Positions 25,601 to 38,728 of a DNA stretch of 64,000 bases are shown piece after piece. The translations under genes were made by a program, and so were the position numbers. This stretch comes from Chrysomallon squamiferum. Taxonomy: Eukaryota; Mollusca; Gastropoda; Neomphalida; Peltospiridae. The notes beneath the pieces were generated by a model, which did no database searches, was not told the DNA's origin, and saw only the letters and a program-made list of their open reading frames with translations. The stretch's first letter is position 1; each line of letters begins with the position of its first letter. Where the stretch lies: positions 15,465,842-15,529,841 of the forward strand of contig CM022679.1 of NCBI GenBank assembly GCA_012295275.1, read 5' to 3'.

Positions 25601-27146
25601 AGAACAACAATGAAAATGTGTAAATATGTTCTTTCTGTACTTTTCCAGGATCGTAATGAGGTTGGTAAGTGTAAATATTCTCCGATTCAGTACTTTCCCC
25701 AAGTGGTCATAATGAAGTTTTTAGTGTAAAGTGTACTTTGGTTCTGTACTTTCTCTGGGCAAGTCTAAAAAAGTCCTTACAATTCTGTATTTTTGCAAGA
25801 CCATATGTAGGTAAGTAGTACTTTTATTTGAACTATTAATGAAATTATTTCTGAAATGGCATGACTGTATGTTGGTAAGTCAGGACTTCAGAAATATTGA
25901 CAATTTCTTTTATCCAGCAAAGAGTCTGAATGATGTTGCCCAAAATTTAGAACCTGCTTAAATTCAGTTGGATATGCTGATATATTGAACAAACTGATCC
26001 CTGCATTGTTGTCCTTAAGCATTTGCTCATATGATGAATTATTTGCATCAGTATTACATCAGTGTCACAAGTTTTATAATTGTCTGTGATCTTAATCTCA
26101 GAAAAAAGAAAATGTCACTAAACCTTAATGAGAAATTACTGTACAGCTATTTTCTAATTACTGATCTAAAATGTGCAAGATTTCAAATAACACCTATTTT
26201 ATAATTAAAACTTATTCTGTTTATTAGATGATTAAGTTTAAAAATCAGTCTGTATTTAAAAAGGATTCTTGTACATAACTTAAAATTAAAACCCCATCAG
26301 AATTAATTAAGTATTAAGCCTCTGTCAGAATTTTTTTTTTTTTTTTTGTTTTTAAAGGGTTTGCTCTGCGATTGTTTTGAGAAGTCTGAATAGGACATGG
26401 TTCTGGGCACATCAATGTTTCAAGCTTTTTGTTTTTCTATAAACAATATTCTAGTTTCCTATGAATGAAGGAAACTGCTTGAGTACATACGTGAATGTTT
26501 TGAATTTTAACCTTAACTCCACATGTAAATATCATTACTGTTTATATATTTATTCATATTTAGGCTTATTGTCCATGGCCAATGCAGGACCAAACACAAA
26601 TGGGTCTCAGTTTTTCATCACTGTAGCACCAACACCTTGGTAAGTTACACATATCGGTTTAGGACATTTTAAATTTATGGTTAAATTTGAAAATATTCTT
26701 TGATTATGATCTCATAATTGTTGTGTAGTTTAAATTTTGGAGACATTTTAAAATGTCCACCTCTGTTACCAGATTTCTGCCACTGTAAACATGTTCTCAG
26801 CTGTCATTAAACATCTCTTGGATTTGTTGAATTTAGATATTTAGTTTGTCTGTTACAGTAACACTATTTGATTTTCATGATTTCAGTTATAGCCCATTTA
26901 TATTTTATTGACTACTGAAACAAAAATAAATACCTTTAGCATCTGTTTAATTTATTATTTTTTAAATTGATATATATCTAGTTTTTTTTTTTTTGTTTTT
27001 GAATGGTCAGGTTGGACAAAAAACATGTGGTATTTGGGAAGGTTATTGAAGGTTATGAAGAAGTGGTGAAAAAGATGGAGGCTGTTGGAACTCAGGATGG
27101 ACACCCAACAGCTACTGTTAGAATAGAAGACTGTGGACAACTATAA
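22175..27146 (+). CDS. PPIA: Cyclophilin A-type peptidyl-prolyl cis-trans isomerase (complete, 5 exons)
   Basis: It catalyses cis-trans isomerisation of Xaa-Pro bonds and is the cytosolic cyclosporin A receptor in its family. Exons are 22175-22240, 24147-24177, 25216-25404, 26564-26639 and 27011-27146, giving 165 residues, the standard length of cyclophilin A. Counting residues puts the active site at exactly the human positions: R55, F60, M61 and Q63 in [14 protein letters not shown]101 in [11 protein letters not shown]111 and F113 in SQFFI, W121, L122 and H126 in [11 protein letters not shown]. There is no signal peptide or extra domain, so a cytosolic single-domain enzyme is inferred. The C terminus VRIEDCGQL is typical. 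K124 replaces the glycine usual in WLDGKH. Exon 2 is only 31 nt. The symbol is by similarity; a paralogue such as a PPIF- or PPIE-like gene cannot be strictly excluded, but length and N terminus favour the A type. Confidence 0.94.
22241..24146 (+). other. Cyclophilin intron 1
   Basis: A 1.9-kb intron bounded by GTAAGT and TTTCAG. It begins with a less AT-rich segment (22280-22395, containing GTATCGTATACGGTAT and other short palindromes) and later has ATT repeats at about 22610-22646 and poly-A at about 23360-23380. No coding exon was found. Confidence 0.75.
25395..25905. repeat. Degenerate tandem array carrying repeated splice-donor consensus
   Basis: Intron 3 of the cyclophilin gene starts with a degenerate array of roughly 50-60 bp units. 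Recurrent elements are CTGTACTTT (about 25635, 25689 as CAGTACTTT, 25744), a TAATGAAGTT-like block (25450, 25653, 25710) and GGTAAGT. GGTAAGT occurs at 25404-25410 (the real donor), 25564-25570, 25664-25670, 25810-25816 and 25874-25880. The copies differ enough that the array is old. One unit also has an acceptor-like TTTTCCAG just 16 bases before a GGTAAGT. Confidence 0.6.
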
Positions 27147-28889
27147 CTCGACACAATGTCAGGTCTTTACCTGAGCTCATTTCTAAACTCCAATTTGTAA
27201 CTTGTTTTCTTCCCTAGTAGCAGTATGTAGAAACCACCTGTGTTTTGTCTTGTAGGCAAGCTTGTCAACATACTCAATTCATATACTTGATTAACAACAA
27301 AATCTCTTTTGTTACAGCTACGCACATTTTTTAGAACAATTTGTTAGGTTTATTTCTTTGGTTTGGAAGATTTTAAGATCTTCTATATATATTTTTTTTT
27401 TTAAAGAAAAGTTACCATCAATAACCTCCAAGAGATGATTATGAAAGAAAATGATGATACATTTCCACTTTTACAAACTAAGAAATCTGTTTTTGTATCT
27501 TTTATTAATTTTAGTGCTTTTTGTGTGTGTTTTGTTTTGTTGAAACTGAAGCTGGTACTTGATTTTTAAAATTAAAAAAAAAATCATTTGATTTTAAATA
27601 TATGCTTAAATTTTGTATTATGATAAAATTTTTGACCATTTAAAAAAATAAAACCAAAACAAAAATTGTATGTCAATCAAAGGGCAGAATTACGTATTAA
27701 ACTGTGATATTAACTTGTTGACAAAATTAAGAAAAACCTGTATGTGCACACATCTTTTATGTTCTCTTTTGAACCTTTAGGATTTTGAAGGAATGTTGCC
27801 TAAAATAAAAGTTAAGTCTAAAGGAAAGCAATTACACTGATAGTCTTTTAAAATAAGATGGAAGTATAGATGCATTTATTTATTTATTTTTGATCTAAAT
27901 TTGTTTCTGCAGCTGTAAAGTGAGGTTTGTTTTTGTTATAGTTAGTTAACATTTTAATTATATTGTAGATTGTTTGAGTGCCATAGATTAAAAAGATTTT
28001 TAAAATGTAAATTACTTGTTAACATTTTAATTTTATACTTTACTTTTATGGTGTTTCTAATTAATGATTTTTGTATGAAAGATGGACTAATAATTGAAGG
28101 GGAAAAAAAACAACAAAAAAAACAACAAAAAAAAAAAGATCATGAAACTATATATTGTTTACTTCATTTGTGTATCAAATTTTTGATGTTTTTAATGACT
28201 TAATGGTTGATAGAGAAACCATTTTTAAACTTTTTGTTAAACTGATATAGAATATCAGGATATATTTTCATTTTAAAAACATTTTACAATGTTGTTAGTA
28301 CCAGCTGATGTTAGAATGACCAGTACTCGACTCTTGTGTTCAAGTAGATGTTGGAAAATGGGTGGTTGTAAATTGTCTGAAAGAAAGGACATATTTGGGT
28401 TTCACATGTTTTGGTGTTTGTGTCACTTCAAATAAAATGGGTATCAAAGGAATTGGTATAAATTACTTGCTTGTGGTATTTTACCTGTTTCAAGTTGACT
28501 GAATAAGTAAATTAGAAGTACAACAAATCATTTTTTTTCTTATCCTAGCTTGACCACCTTTTGAATTCTGGTACTGTAATCTCCATTTCAGAATTACACC
28601 TTGGCAAATAATAGTTTCAACAGGTCCCATTCTTAATAACAAGCAGCTTTAATTAATCAGTATTTGTAATTTTTAATATTAAAAATACAACCTAGAAATA
28701 TCTTGACATATTGGTATCTTTGAAATTGTTGGTAAAAAGAGTATTATTACTATTATTCTTTTTAAGTATTGTATTTTTTCCAGTGTTCTGCATATTAGGT
28801 GTCTGTCTTTTCATTCTGTGCATGCTTAAAATGTATACTTACTTATTTAAACTGCAGTGAGATTCATTTAGCTTAACAGTTGTATTTAT

Positions 28890-28973
28890 TCTTGAATAGT
28901 GTTATTATTATTATTACTATTTATTTTGTCTTCTTGAATAGTGTTTATTATTATTACTATTTATTTTGTCTTC
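28890..28973. repeat. 42-bp tandem duplication
   Basis: Two adjacent copies beginning TCTTGAATAGTG and ending CTATTTATTTTGTCT, differing in the length of the internal ATT run. Confidence 0.85.
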
Positions 28974-31900
28974 ATTTTATAAATTTAAAAAAAAAAAAAA
29001 AACCAACCCCTAGCATATTGTGGACCTCATTTTAATAAAATGGTTATGCAGTTATGTGCATCATTGCTCATTTCTTTTCTTATTTGGTATTTTACTGAAT
29101 CTCATTGGACCAGCAGTATCCAAGTCCTCTACACATGTTGCTTTGTTTGTCTTTGTGACTGTTAGTGTGTCTTATTAGCAATTGTCAAAAATACATCAGG
29201 ACAATAAATACTTTTCTGTTAAACCCAACTTTTGTTGTTTTTTTCTTTATGCAAAAACAAAACATGAGGTTTAAACATTAATCTAAACATTGTATTCACG
29301 GTTATTTGCTCTCAGTGTATTAGTTTCTTTTATAGTGATAACAAAAATATAAACTCTAATGATACTCAGTTAGTTAAAAAGGTCATCTTTTTAGATGCAC
29401 CTTACTATACAGATAAAAATATTTGGCATAGGTGGAATAGCAAATAATTCAAAGGCCATTAAGTAATACCACTTTTCTATTTTGGACCTTAAGCAATATT
29501 CCATTTGTTTTTTAACATCTTTGTATTTTGTCTGACTCTCTTGGTATTTTAAATCACCAATTTATCTTATTTATATTTTCTTGGAAATTAATGAGAAATT
29601 GAAAAAAAAAAAAAGAAAAAAAAGAGAATTTCTTGTTTCAGTGATATTTTTTTCATTACACATTTTCTTCATATAACTTTGTTTTACCTATTTACAGCCA
29701 AAATTTATTCTATTAATGTTCAGGACAGAAGACGTACAATAACGGATAATATATTCAGATTACATTGTGTACCAAATTAACCTTTGTAGCTTCATGTTTA
29801 AAGTAATATGAATTTATAATAAAGTAATATTTATTGTAATACTGTCCAGTGAACTGATGATTCTGCTAAATACACCTTGAATTTGTATTCTACAGAATTA
29901 TAAAATTAGTTTTCTGAGTTTAAGCAGGTGACTGAATAGAAAGCCTCTTCAAAACTCAAGTAGAGTAACAAAGTAGTTTTACTCCATTATGCGAGACTCC
30001 TGATTTTAAGACTACTTGGTGTTGATTACTATTACAGTGTATACATTAATTAACATCAAACCAGGATTGGAGAGTGGTAGCTCTATATATCTTTATAATG
30101 AGATTTACATCTTGATGTTAATACTGTTAAAGTAGACCATTAATATATATATTTTTTTTTTAGACCCCTGATAGGCTAAACAGAAAGAAATGAAATGACA
30201 ATAATAAACAATTTATTTCACAAATACAATATTATATGTACAGATATGTCAATGGAGGAAATACCCAGTTAGTGGACAAGGACATTTATATATTTACATC
30301 AGTGGTAAAGGACAACATTTAAAGTAATTCATCTGTCATAAATCTGTTAATTTCAAGAGCATGTCCTAGAGGCACCAGTTAGTGTGAAAAGAAGATAACT
30401 AAGCAAATACATTGTCCGAAATGACATTTTAAACAGTAACTGTCTTCAACTGGTGGGCAGTAGTAATACTTATTTGGCACTTCTGAACCATCCAAAATAA
30501 AAAGAAGGTTGAGAAAAATTTAAATGAACTATCTGTTTTCCCACAGATTGCTGCAATTAATAGGGTTTTCAGTTTGCTGCATCTTGTATTCCTACGACTT
30601 AACCTAAATTTCAGCGATAAACAAGGAACTTGTTGCATTTTAACTGTATTTGTTATTAGTGTACCTTTTGCAGAAAATGCATGACAAAACTGCAAAAAAA
30701 TGTTTTTCAATTACTGTCTCAGGTCTAAACCTTACAATATAGCAGAAGAAACTTGTTAGAAATCATTAAAAATTCAAAAGTATTTAACACTTTCATAAAA
30801 ATAATCAGCACATGCTTCTGTTTTTGAATCAATCATATCCTAACAGATACCACTATACTAAAAAAAAAAAAATGTTACTTATTTTAAAATTAAAAGATTA
30901 AATTTTTTTAAAAACAGAAATGAAGAACTGGTTAAAATGACACTATTAAGAATGATGATAGAATCCAGTCAGGTTTTAGTAGTATTTATTAATATTAGCA
31001 CTGGTCAGACAAGTGTTAAATGTTATTCTTATTCATCGATGTGCATAAAAAAAATTCATTATAATTAGTAAAATTTACAACAAACAAGAACAATAAGTTA
31101 TCTATGAGTACATATCAACAAATAAAAAAACAACAAATACATATCTGTACATACTTATATATACAAACATTTTAAACTAAATTTCACATCTAAAGAAAAA
31201 TAGATTATCTCTTTTCTTTTTGTTAGTGTTTTTTACGAAGACCATTCACTACTATTCTTCTACTAGATTAAATATGATTATGTACATAATAAATATTTTA
31301 GTTAAATTTTGACAAAGGGCTCATTAGTGCAGTGTTGCATTGCTTTCATACCACAAAACAAATGATCCATTTATCATGAATAAAACCAAATATTTTATCA
31401 ACATCTTAATAAACATTTGAAATTAACTTAAATAATAATAATAAAAAAAACAAACAAAAAAACACAACAGAATCTTAAAGAGTACAAACTGCTTGTATAT
31501 ACTGTGCTATTTCAAATTGTTTATTATCAGAAATAATTTTTAATCTTTGCTAATAATAAAACATGACTATTAAACTAATGAATGAGCGTTCAAACGTTAA
31601 GGTACACATTTTCTGTCACTGTGACACAATTTCTTTTATATTTTTTTGTTTTAATTATTTTTAAAATTTAATCTCAAAGATCTGAGAAAGAGGAAATATT
31701 TACCTCATTCATGCTCACTAGTTTACTGTCATGATTCATTATTAGCAAAGTATAGTTACTATTTCTCGTAAAACAATTTGGAAATGGACAAAATTATTTA
31801 AGTTTTATTTGTTTGAAAATCAACCTTCAGAGGAAAAAAGAACTATTTGATACAATTTAACCAGATTTATGTAAGTCATGAAGCAGTTTTCATTTACATT

Positions 31901-32114
31901 CATCTTATGTTCAGACTTTATTAAAAAATGCCTAATGACACATTAAAACAATTTAGAAGAACGGGAAAATCTCAGTTTGTAACAATTTATTAGTGTATTT
32001 TAAACAAACACTGTTACACTTGATTAGTAAATGAAAAGTTAAAGCAATTAGAAAAAAACAACAACAAAAAAACAAAGTGTGGTTATTGTACAAACACTGA
32101 AGGAAAGAAATTAA

Positions 32115-32194
<80 letters not shown>
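32115..32194. repeat. (AAT)n microsatellite, about 27 copies
   Basis: A near-perfect AAT trinucleotide array in the region downstream of GBF1; on the minus strand it may be within the 3' UTR as ATT repeats. Confidence 0.95.
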
Positions 32195-32196
<2 letters not shown>

Positions 32197-33967
32197 TAAA
32201 ATAAGGAACCTAAAAGTAATAGGAACAAAATAAACACACAATTTAAAATCCCCAATAATTATATTACAAAATAAAAAATAACATTTTTCAAAACTAAATT
32301 GTTAGTGTTGAAATGACACCCACACACACACACACACAGACATGCACACACACATTTACTTATATATAACAGTAAAAAAAAACCCAGAAACGATAAGCAT
32401 TACAAAATAAAACATAAAACCAAAATAATCAAAACAGTTTCTGCAGATCACAACACTGATTTACACATCAGCAAATTAGCATAAATACATTATGGAAAAT
32501 AAATATAAAAAGTAAATATTTTAAAATCTTGAATACAGAATCTTCAGTTAAATAAAACCATATTTCATACAAAATATTATACACATAGCATCCTGGAATC
32601 AACAATAAATCTGGAATATTTTTTAAATATGTCTTTTTTGTTGAAATGTTAACAGGCATCTTGTTAAAATCAAATGATTAATGAATTTTCTAATTTTCAT
32701 ACAAATAATATTAAAGTATTTTGCTTAATGCACCACAATATTAAAGTAATGACCACCACATCAAGAAAGCACACATACACATAAAACAGATTTCATTTAA
32801 AAATGAAATACTGAAAACTATCTAAAACAGCATGACTAGAAACAATGTGAATATTAAAAACTAGGTATTTTAGAACATCAGGAGAAAATTTTCTTGATTA
32901 GCAAAATAAGTAAAATGATAAATGCTGGCAGACTTTATTGCAAGCCTGTAATTATCTTTTTAATTATGGGTGAAAAAAAAGTAAAGAAAAAGAAAACCAG
33001 AACAAGAGAAAATGTTAAATAATATCATAAATAATAAAGTAAGGAATAACAAGTTTTATTTAGTTTAAAAAAAAAAAAGAGTTATTTGAGTATCTATTAC
33101 ATGAAAAGAGAAAAAAAATGATTCCTTATCGACAATAAAAAACCCACATAAATTAAACTATGGATGTCATGGACTGCTAGCTATAAATCTCTTAAAAAAA
33201 CAACCCAAAAAGACTAAAAAAAAACCATCAAATTATTTTGTTCAATGTTATTTCATCTACTTTCATTTACAATGAAAGGTTAAGATAAAAACTAGAGCTA
33301 TTTTCAAAATGGTGATTTCACTTATACAAAATAAATGATTATAGAATTTTGAAATCTGATAACCAAAAGTGAATATATTTATATAATTTGTTTTGTTTGT
33401 TTTAAACTGTACTGGATATCTTGTTACATCTATAAATGTCTATGGAAGGTAAGAAAAAAAAGAAAAAAGAAAAAGGAATCAACACTAATTCTTAAAAGGC
33501 ACCCCCAAAAAACCCCACTGTGTTTACGACAGTGACATACTGCAATAATTAGACTGGGGTGTTTACGGTAACCTTTTCACACAAATACAGCATTAAGCAG
33601 TTAAAAAGTCTGTCTGAAAGAGAAACCAGTAACTGAATTATGCAAATAACTGTACGAAATTGCACAAACCAGAGAAAGGGCTGAATAGACATTTTTCTAC
33701 ATAAATACAAATAAAATAACAGGTATCAGAAATTTGTGCTGTTCTAGTTATTAAATTACTACATTATTGTACAAAAAAGACACCATTCTCTACCATCAAC
33801 ACACGACATTAACAATATCAACAAGAAAAAGATCAGAATTTAGAAAATAGGACTGATCAAAAAGGTTCAGTAAAATACAGGATAATTTGATATGATAAAA
33901 CATGAAAATATCACAAGAAACTATATTGTGTGGATAACTGGCGACTGACAGGAAACTGTTCCAAACA

Positions 33968-36900
33968 TCATGGGCTGCTTGCAGTCAGGTTGTTCATTTG
34001 TGCCTGAGAAAAAATAAAAACAAAAATAAAATAAAAAATAATAATAAAAGATTTAAAAGATTGATTAATGAATCCATTCACTAAAGCAAACAAATTAAGA
34101 TAAATGGATCTTTGCTAAAAACTTACAGGATTACTACATTGTTCCTTAATAATAATAATAATAATAATAATAATATTAGTAAAATAAAAAAAATGAAATG
34201 AAATAAATAATAATAATAATAGAAACAGAGACTAATAAAACAACAACAACAAATCTTCTGTAACTGACATAAGATTTATTTCACCAGACTTCACTTAACA
34301 CGTACAATACTCACTTGTGGTGTTATGTAAGGTACGCTTGTACTTTGCATGATGTCTGGGTTTAACAGAAGAGGTATATGAGCAGAGCTATAGCCCTCAT
34401 TGTGGGGCTCATTGGTACCTGAAGGTTGTCCTGGGGTGGGTGTGGTGATGTTGGGCAGGGGTGGATGCAGGATGTATGCAGAGCCTGGAGCAGACTCGTG
34501 TGGTACGGGCATCAGAGGACTCGTAGGTCTTGGTGGAGATGTACTGCTTGAATCTGCGACAATGAAACAATTCAATAATTAAAAAATGAAACTAAAACTT
34601 AAAATAAACAGATTGCTAGTTTTTAAAGAAATGGAAATTAAAGAAGAAAAGAAATCTTTTATTTATTGTTATCGGATAATCAATATTCCACATAAGCTTT
34701 TTGTTATTAAAAAAATAATTGGGTGTCTAAAAACAAATGAAACAATCTCTCAGAAGTATTCAAAATTAATGTTATTTCACTGAACATCAATATTTTTACT
34801 GATTTAACCAGAAATTAAAGTCAGGTCCTATGTTTTATAACTGAAAATTAAATTTTATACTAATTTAGACATGAGACAGTAAATTAATACATAGATAATA
34901 GACATTATGTTAAAGTCATGATATATAATTGTGAATTTTACATTAATTCTGTCATGTAACAATAACGTAAAACTTACTGTGATAATGTTCTAGTTAAATT
35001 AACATTTACATTAATTACACAATTTAAAAGTAAAAGGAAGTTACTATGTTCTGTACATGAAAATTAAATCAACAACAGTATTAGTTGTGTCAATGTGATG
35101 TTAAGACATTCTGGTATTCTGTGACAGTATATTAAACATACTGTAACAATAATAAATTAAAATAACATTTGTTCATGTTCTAAGACTTACCACAGCTTTG
35201 TTCTACAACAGTAACAGTTTCCAATTGAACACTGTCATGTTTTGATTCACCAGATACATCTCTTGCTGAAGTCTGGCTTGAGTTACCATCTGCTGAATTG
35301 TTTTCACATCTGTCAATCTTTTTAACTTCTAAAAAAAAAAAAAAAAAAAAATAATAATTTATAAAAATAATAATAATAAATACAAACCAAACAACATCTT
35401 TCATAATTAGTATGTGCACTAAGTTCTTTAAAAGAAGGTATCACATTAAATATTAGCACTGCTGAATCATCAATATTTGAATAAAATCTGATTTAACCAA
35501 CAACAATAAAACATTAAACATTTCAAAAGAACACAGTATTTATCTTTCACTCTGAATTTGCATATGATAAAGCCAGAACCATTTAATACTTTAAAAAAAA
35601 GAAAAAAAAAGACATTAAAATCCCTAACAATCCTCACCCACAAACAATTACAATAAAATGAAATAAATGAAAACAAAGAGATATTTACCTGGTTCAAAAG
35701 GTTTAAAGAGTTCTCCTTTCAGGTTAGGTAAGAATGTGTCAATTTTATCCCACGTGAGTTTCCACAGCTGAGACTCCATGTTTTCACCTGTTTGAAATAT
35801 TGCAGCTGTGTCCATCACCAAAAGCATGTTTTTCAAAGACTCAGGAATAGCTTCAGACTGAAAAATAAGTTTAAAAAAAAAGAAATTTTAAATTTGTATT
35901 ATTTTAAAAATTAAATAATTTTAATTAAGTACTTTAACAACATTCTTTCATTTATATTCTATTGCAAGTAACAGCTTTAAAAGATTATTGTTATCTTTTT
36001 GTATTTTAGTGCTTATTCTTAATGACAGTCATGATGATGATGATGATGATGATATGACAACAACAACTTTACTACCATTATATTTTTTATTTTATTTTAT
36101 GCTGTTATCAAAAAATACTTTATTAACTTTAACGTAATCATAATCTTAAAAACTATCAGTTTGTTTTTTCTGTATTATTATTTTTATGCAAATATTCTCA
36201 GAAATTATAATATTCTTTATCTTTTATTAAAAATATCTTATTGACATTTAGGTGCATTGTTTTGTTTTTTCAAAGGTTTTTATTTCAAAATAATCATTTA
36301 AATAACTGAGTGTTTTACCAGTAGATCACTGCTGTCTGCTTTCATGTATTTCTCCATGAAGTCAAGGATTGTCAACCACAGTGCTGTGAATGTTGACAGT
36401 GAGAGCAATGGACTTAGATGTTGTAGGAAGACCTGAAATTGTGAACATTTTCTACACATAATAATAATCATAATAATAGTGGTAGTAACAGCAGTAGTAA
36501 TAATAATAATAACTAACTAAATAATTAAACAAAGAAGTAAATAATAAGAATTAGAAGAAAATAAATTAAAATAAAATAAATTTTAATTAATAACCACTCA
36601 TTTCCACCAATTTTGTGTTGTATAAACTACTCTGCTCATTGCTGTATTATAAAATCAAGGAAAGATTTTCTCACAAAGCTTTGAAACATGTTAAGTCACA
36701 AAAAGAAAAAAAAAAATTTCAAAAGTATTTTTATTAAACCATGCTGGAAGGTTTATGTTACTCTACAGTTAATGTGTGTGTTCAGAAATGAAGCAACATT
36801 TGGAATCTCCCATGTGTGTAAATATTTGTAAATTTGGTTTTTAAAGGTTTATTCTAAAAGTCTGAAACTCACTTTACAAAGCAAGGTTGAAGCTCTCATT

Positions 36901-38654
36901 CTGGTTTCTTCCATGCCAGAGGGATCCTGAGGACTGATGTTTTCTAGCAATTTGGTCAACAGTGGAAACCAGACCTGTGCATATAAAAACAATATTAACT
37001 CCTGCGCAATGTACAACATGAATACTTTCAGAATATTATAAAATCAATCCGTTTTGTTTGACAGTGTAATGAAAATATCTCAACTCGCATTAAAAACAAA
37101 TCTAAATTTACATTTTTTTTTCTTCTTTCCTTATAGTGATCTGTATAAAACTATAAAGAATATAAAAATATAGATTTAAAAAAGAAGAAAAAGGTTGAGG
37201 TAAATTTTGTTTCATACTTTGTTAAAGCAGGCTTCCCATTCAACTGCTGACAGAGTCTGTAGATCATGTACAAGTAAAGCTCTCTGCAGGTAAGTCAGAG
37301 CCTGGCTGCGCACCTGTCTTCTGGAATCACAACACAGACGAGCAATACCTGCAAAAATAATTATCAAAATCACATTTAATTTAATATTTGGATACAATTA
37401 TTACGGGAAACTAGAAAAATGGATTCATCAAAATAATTTTTTTTAAAACATGTGTTTTAATTAATACAATATCGTTTATTTAAGTAAAAAACAATATAAA
37501 AAAAAATAAACAAACAATCAAAACCCCCAAGTCACAAAAATATTATTTAATAAAATGGTTAGAGAAAAACATGTAACACATAAAATGTGAAAACATGATG
37601 AACTATCATACAGATAAACAATGATATCTGGAAAAAGATCTTTGAAGAAATAAAAAAAAGTTTTTCTATTTTTTGTTTCTACTTTGTAACCAACACTGTG
37701 TATTAATACCAGCATCTTAAGTTATCATTAGCAGTTATAAACTGTAAAAGTTTATTACTAAACATTTTACCTTGTAACAATGGACACCAGCATTTGGCCC
37801 ACAAGGTGCTCATTCCAGCATCAATGCGTTCCCCTTTCTCTTCACTTTCTTTCTCTTCTTTTGCCCAGGAACTAAAGATTGTGGCAGCCCGAGTGTGCAG
37901 TGTGTGCATCAGGTCCAGCAGCTGTATGGACAAGGAATGCAGCCCTGCGGATTCAGTTTCACATTCATCATCAGACATGTTGTGGTGACTCAGGTGGCTG
38001 GGAGATGACTGGGACTTCTTCATTGAACTAGATTCTTTTTTTGATCGGTGAGATTTTCTGTGAGTCTTTTTTTCGTGGCTGTGAGGTTTCGATGCAACTT
38101 TAAGATGACCTGAGAAAGATTAAGAATAAATGAGTTATTGATCTTCTCCAGTATAAAAAATGTAACTGATGTTTAAAAGATTTAAGATTTAATAAAAAAA
38201 ACAACAACAAAAAAACAACAACCCCAAAATCCAACTCATTTACAATAATATCAAACGCATATAAACAAAAAAAGTATTATTCTACTCTGAAATAGTGAAA
38301 ACTATACATCTAAGGTTTTTAAAACATTCTTTTGATCACACTGTTAAGACTGCAAAACAGAGAGATATAAATTCCAGTGTTTCATTAAAAGGTGATATAA
38401 TATGACTCGCTTATATAATTAATCTCACCTCCATTTAAACTGGCCTCAACAAATGTTCTGATGGCGTGAACACAACTTTCAAAGTTATGTGGTGTGACGT
38501 GAGCAGCATCTCGTACAAGAAATGAGAGAGTTTCGGAGGATTTCTGTAAAGCTTTGCTATCACAGTACTGTAGACTTTCCTTCAGGTCTATACTGAACTG
38601 GTTCACTGGAACAGACCTCTTTCTGGGAGGCTGTACAGTCTCTTCTTTGTTCAC
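33968..38654 (-). CDS. GBF1: GBF1 HDS3 and proline-rich C terminus (exons 28-36)
   Basis: Blocks that match vertebrate GBF1 include [85 protein letters not shown] and [20 protein letters not shown], then [20 protein letters not shown]. Exon 29 has a His/Lys/Ser-rich insertion ([19 protein letters not shown]). The last exons are disordered and Pro-rich ([16 protein letters not shown]). The terminal coding exon is only 36 nt, ending in NLTASSP and TGA at 33970-33968. Confidence 0.93.
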
Positions 38655-38697
38655 CTAAATCACAAACAAACAAAACCAATATTAAGAACAATGATTG

Positions 38698-38728
<31 letters not shown>

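Larger units (their letters stand above)
27147..33967. other. Convergent intergenic region: cyclophilin and GBF1 3' UTRs
   Basis: About 6.8 kb with no supportable coding exon. It should contain both 3' ends. Candidate plus-strand AATAAA signals for the cyclophilin are 27647-27652, 27804-27809 and 28431-28436; candidate minus-strand signals for GBF1 (TTTATT on the plus strand) include 33055-33060 and 32934-32939. The rest is AT-rich with simple repeats, including a long AAT array at 32115-32194 and a CA run at 32319-32338. A 42-bp tandem duplication is at 28890-28973. Confidence 0.7.
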
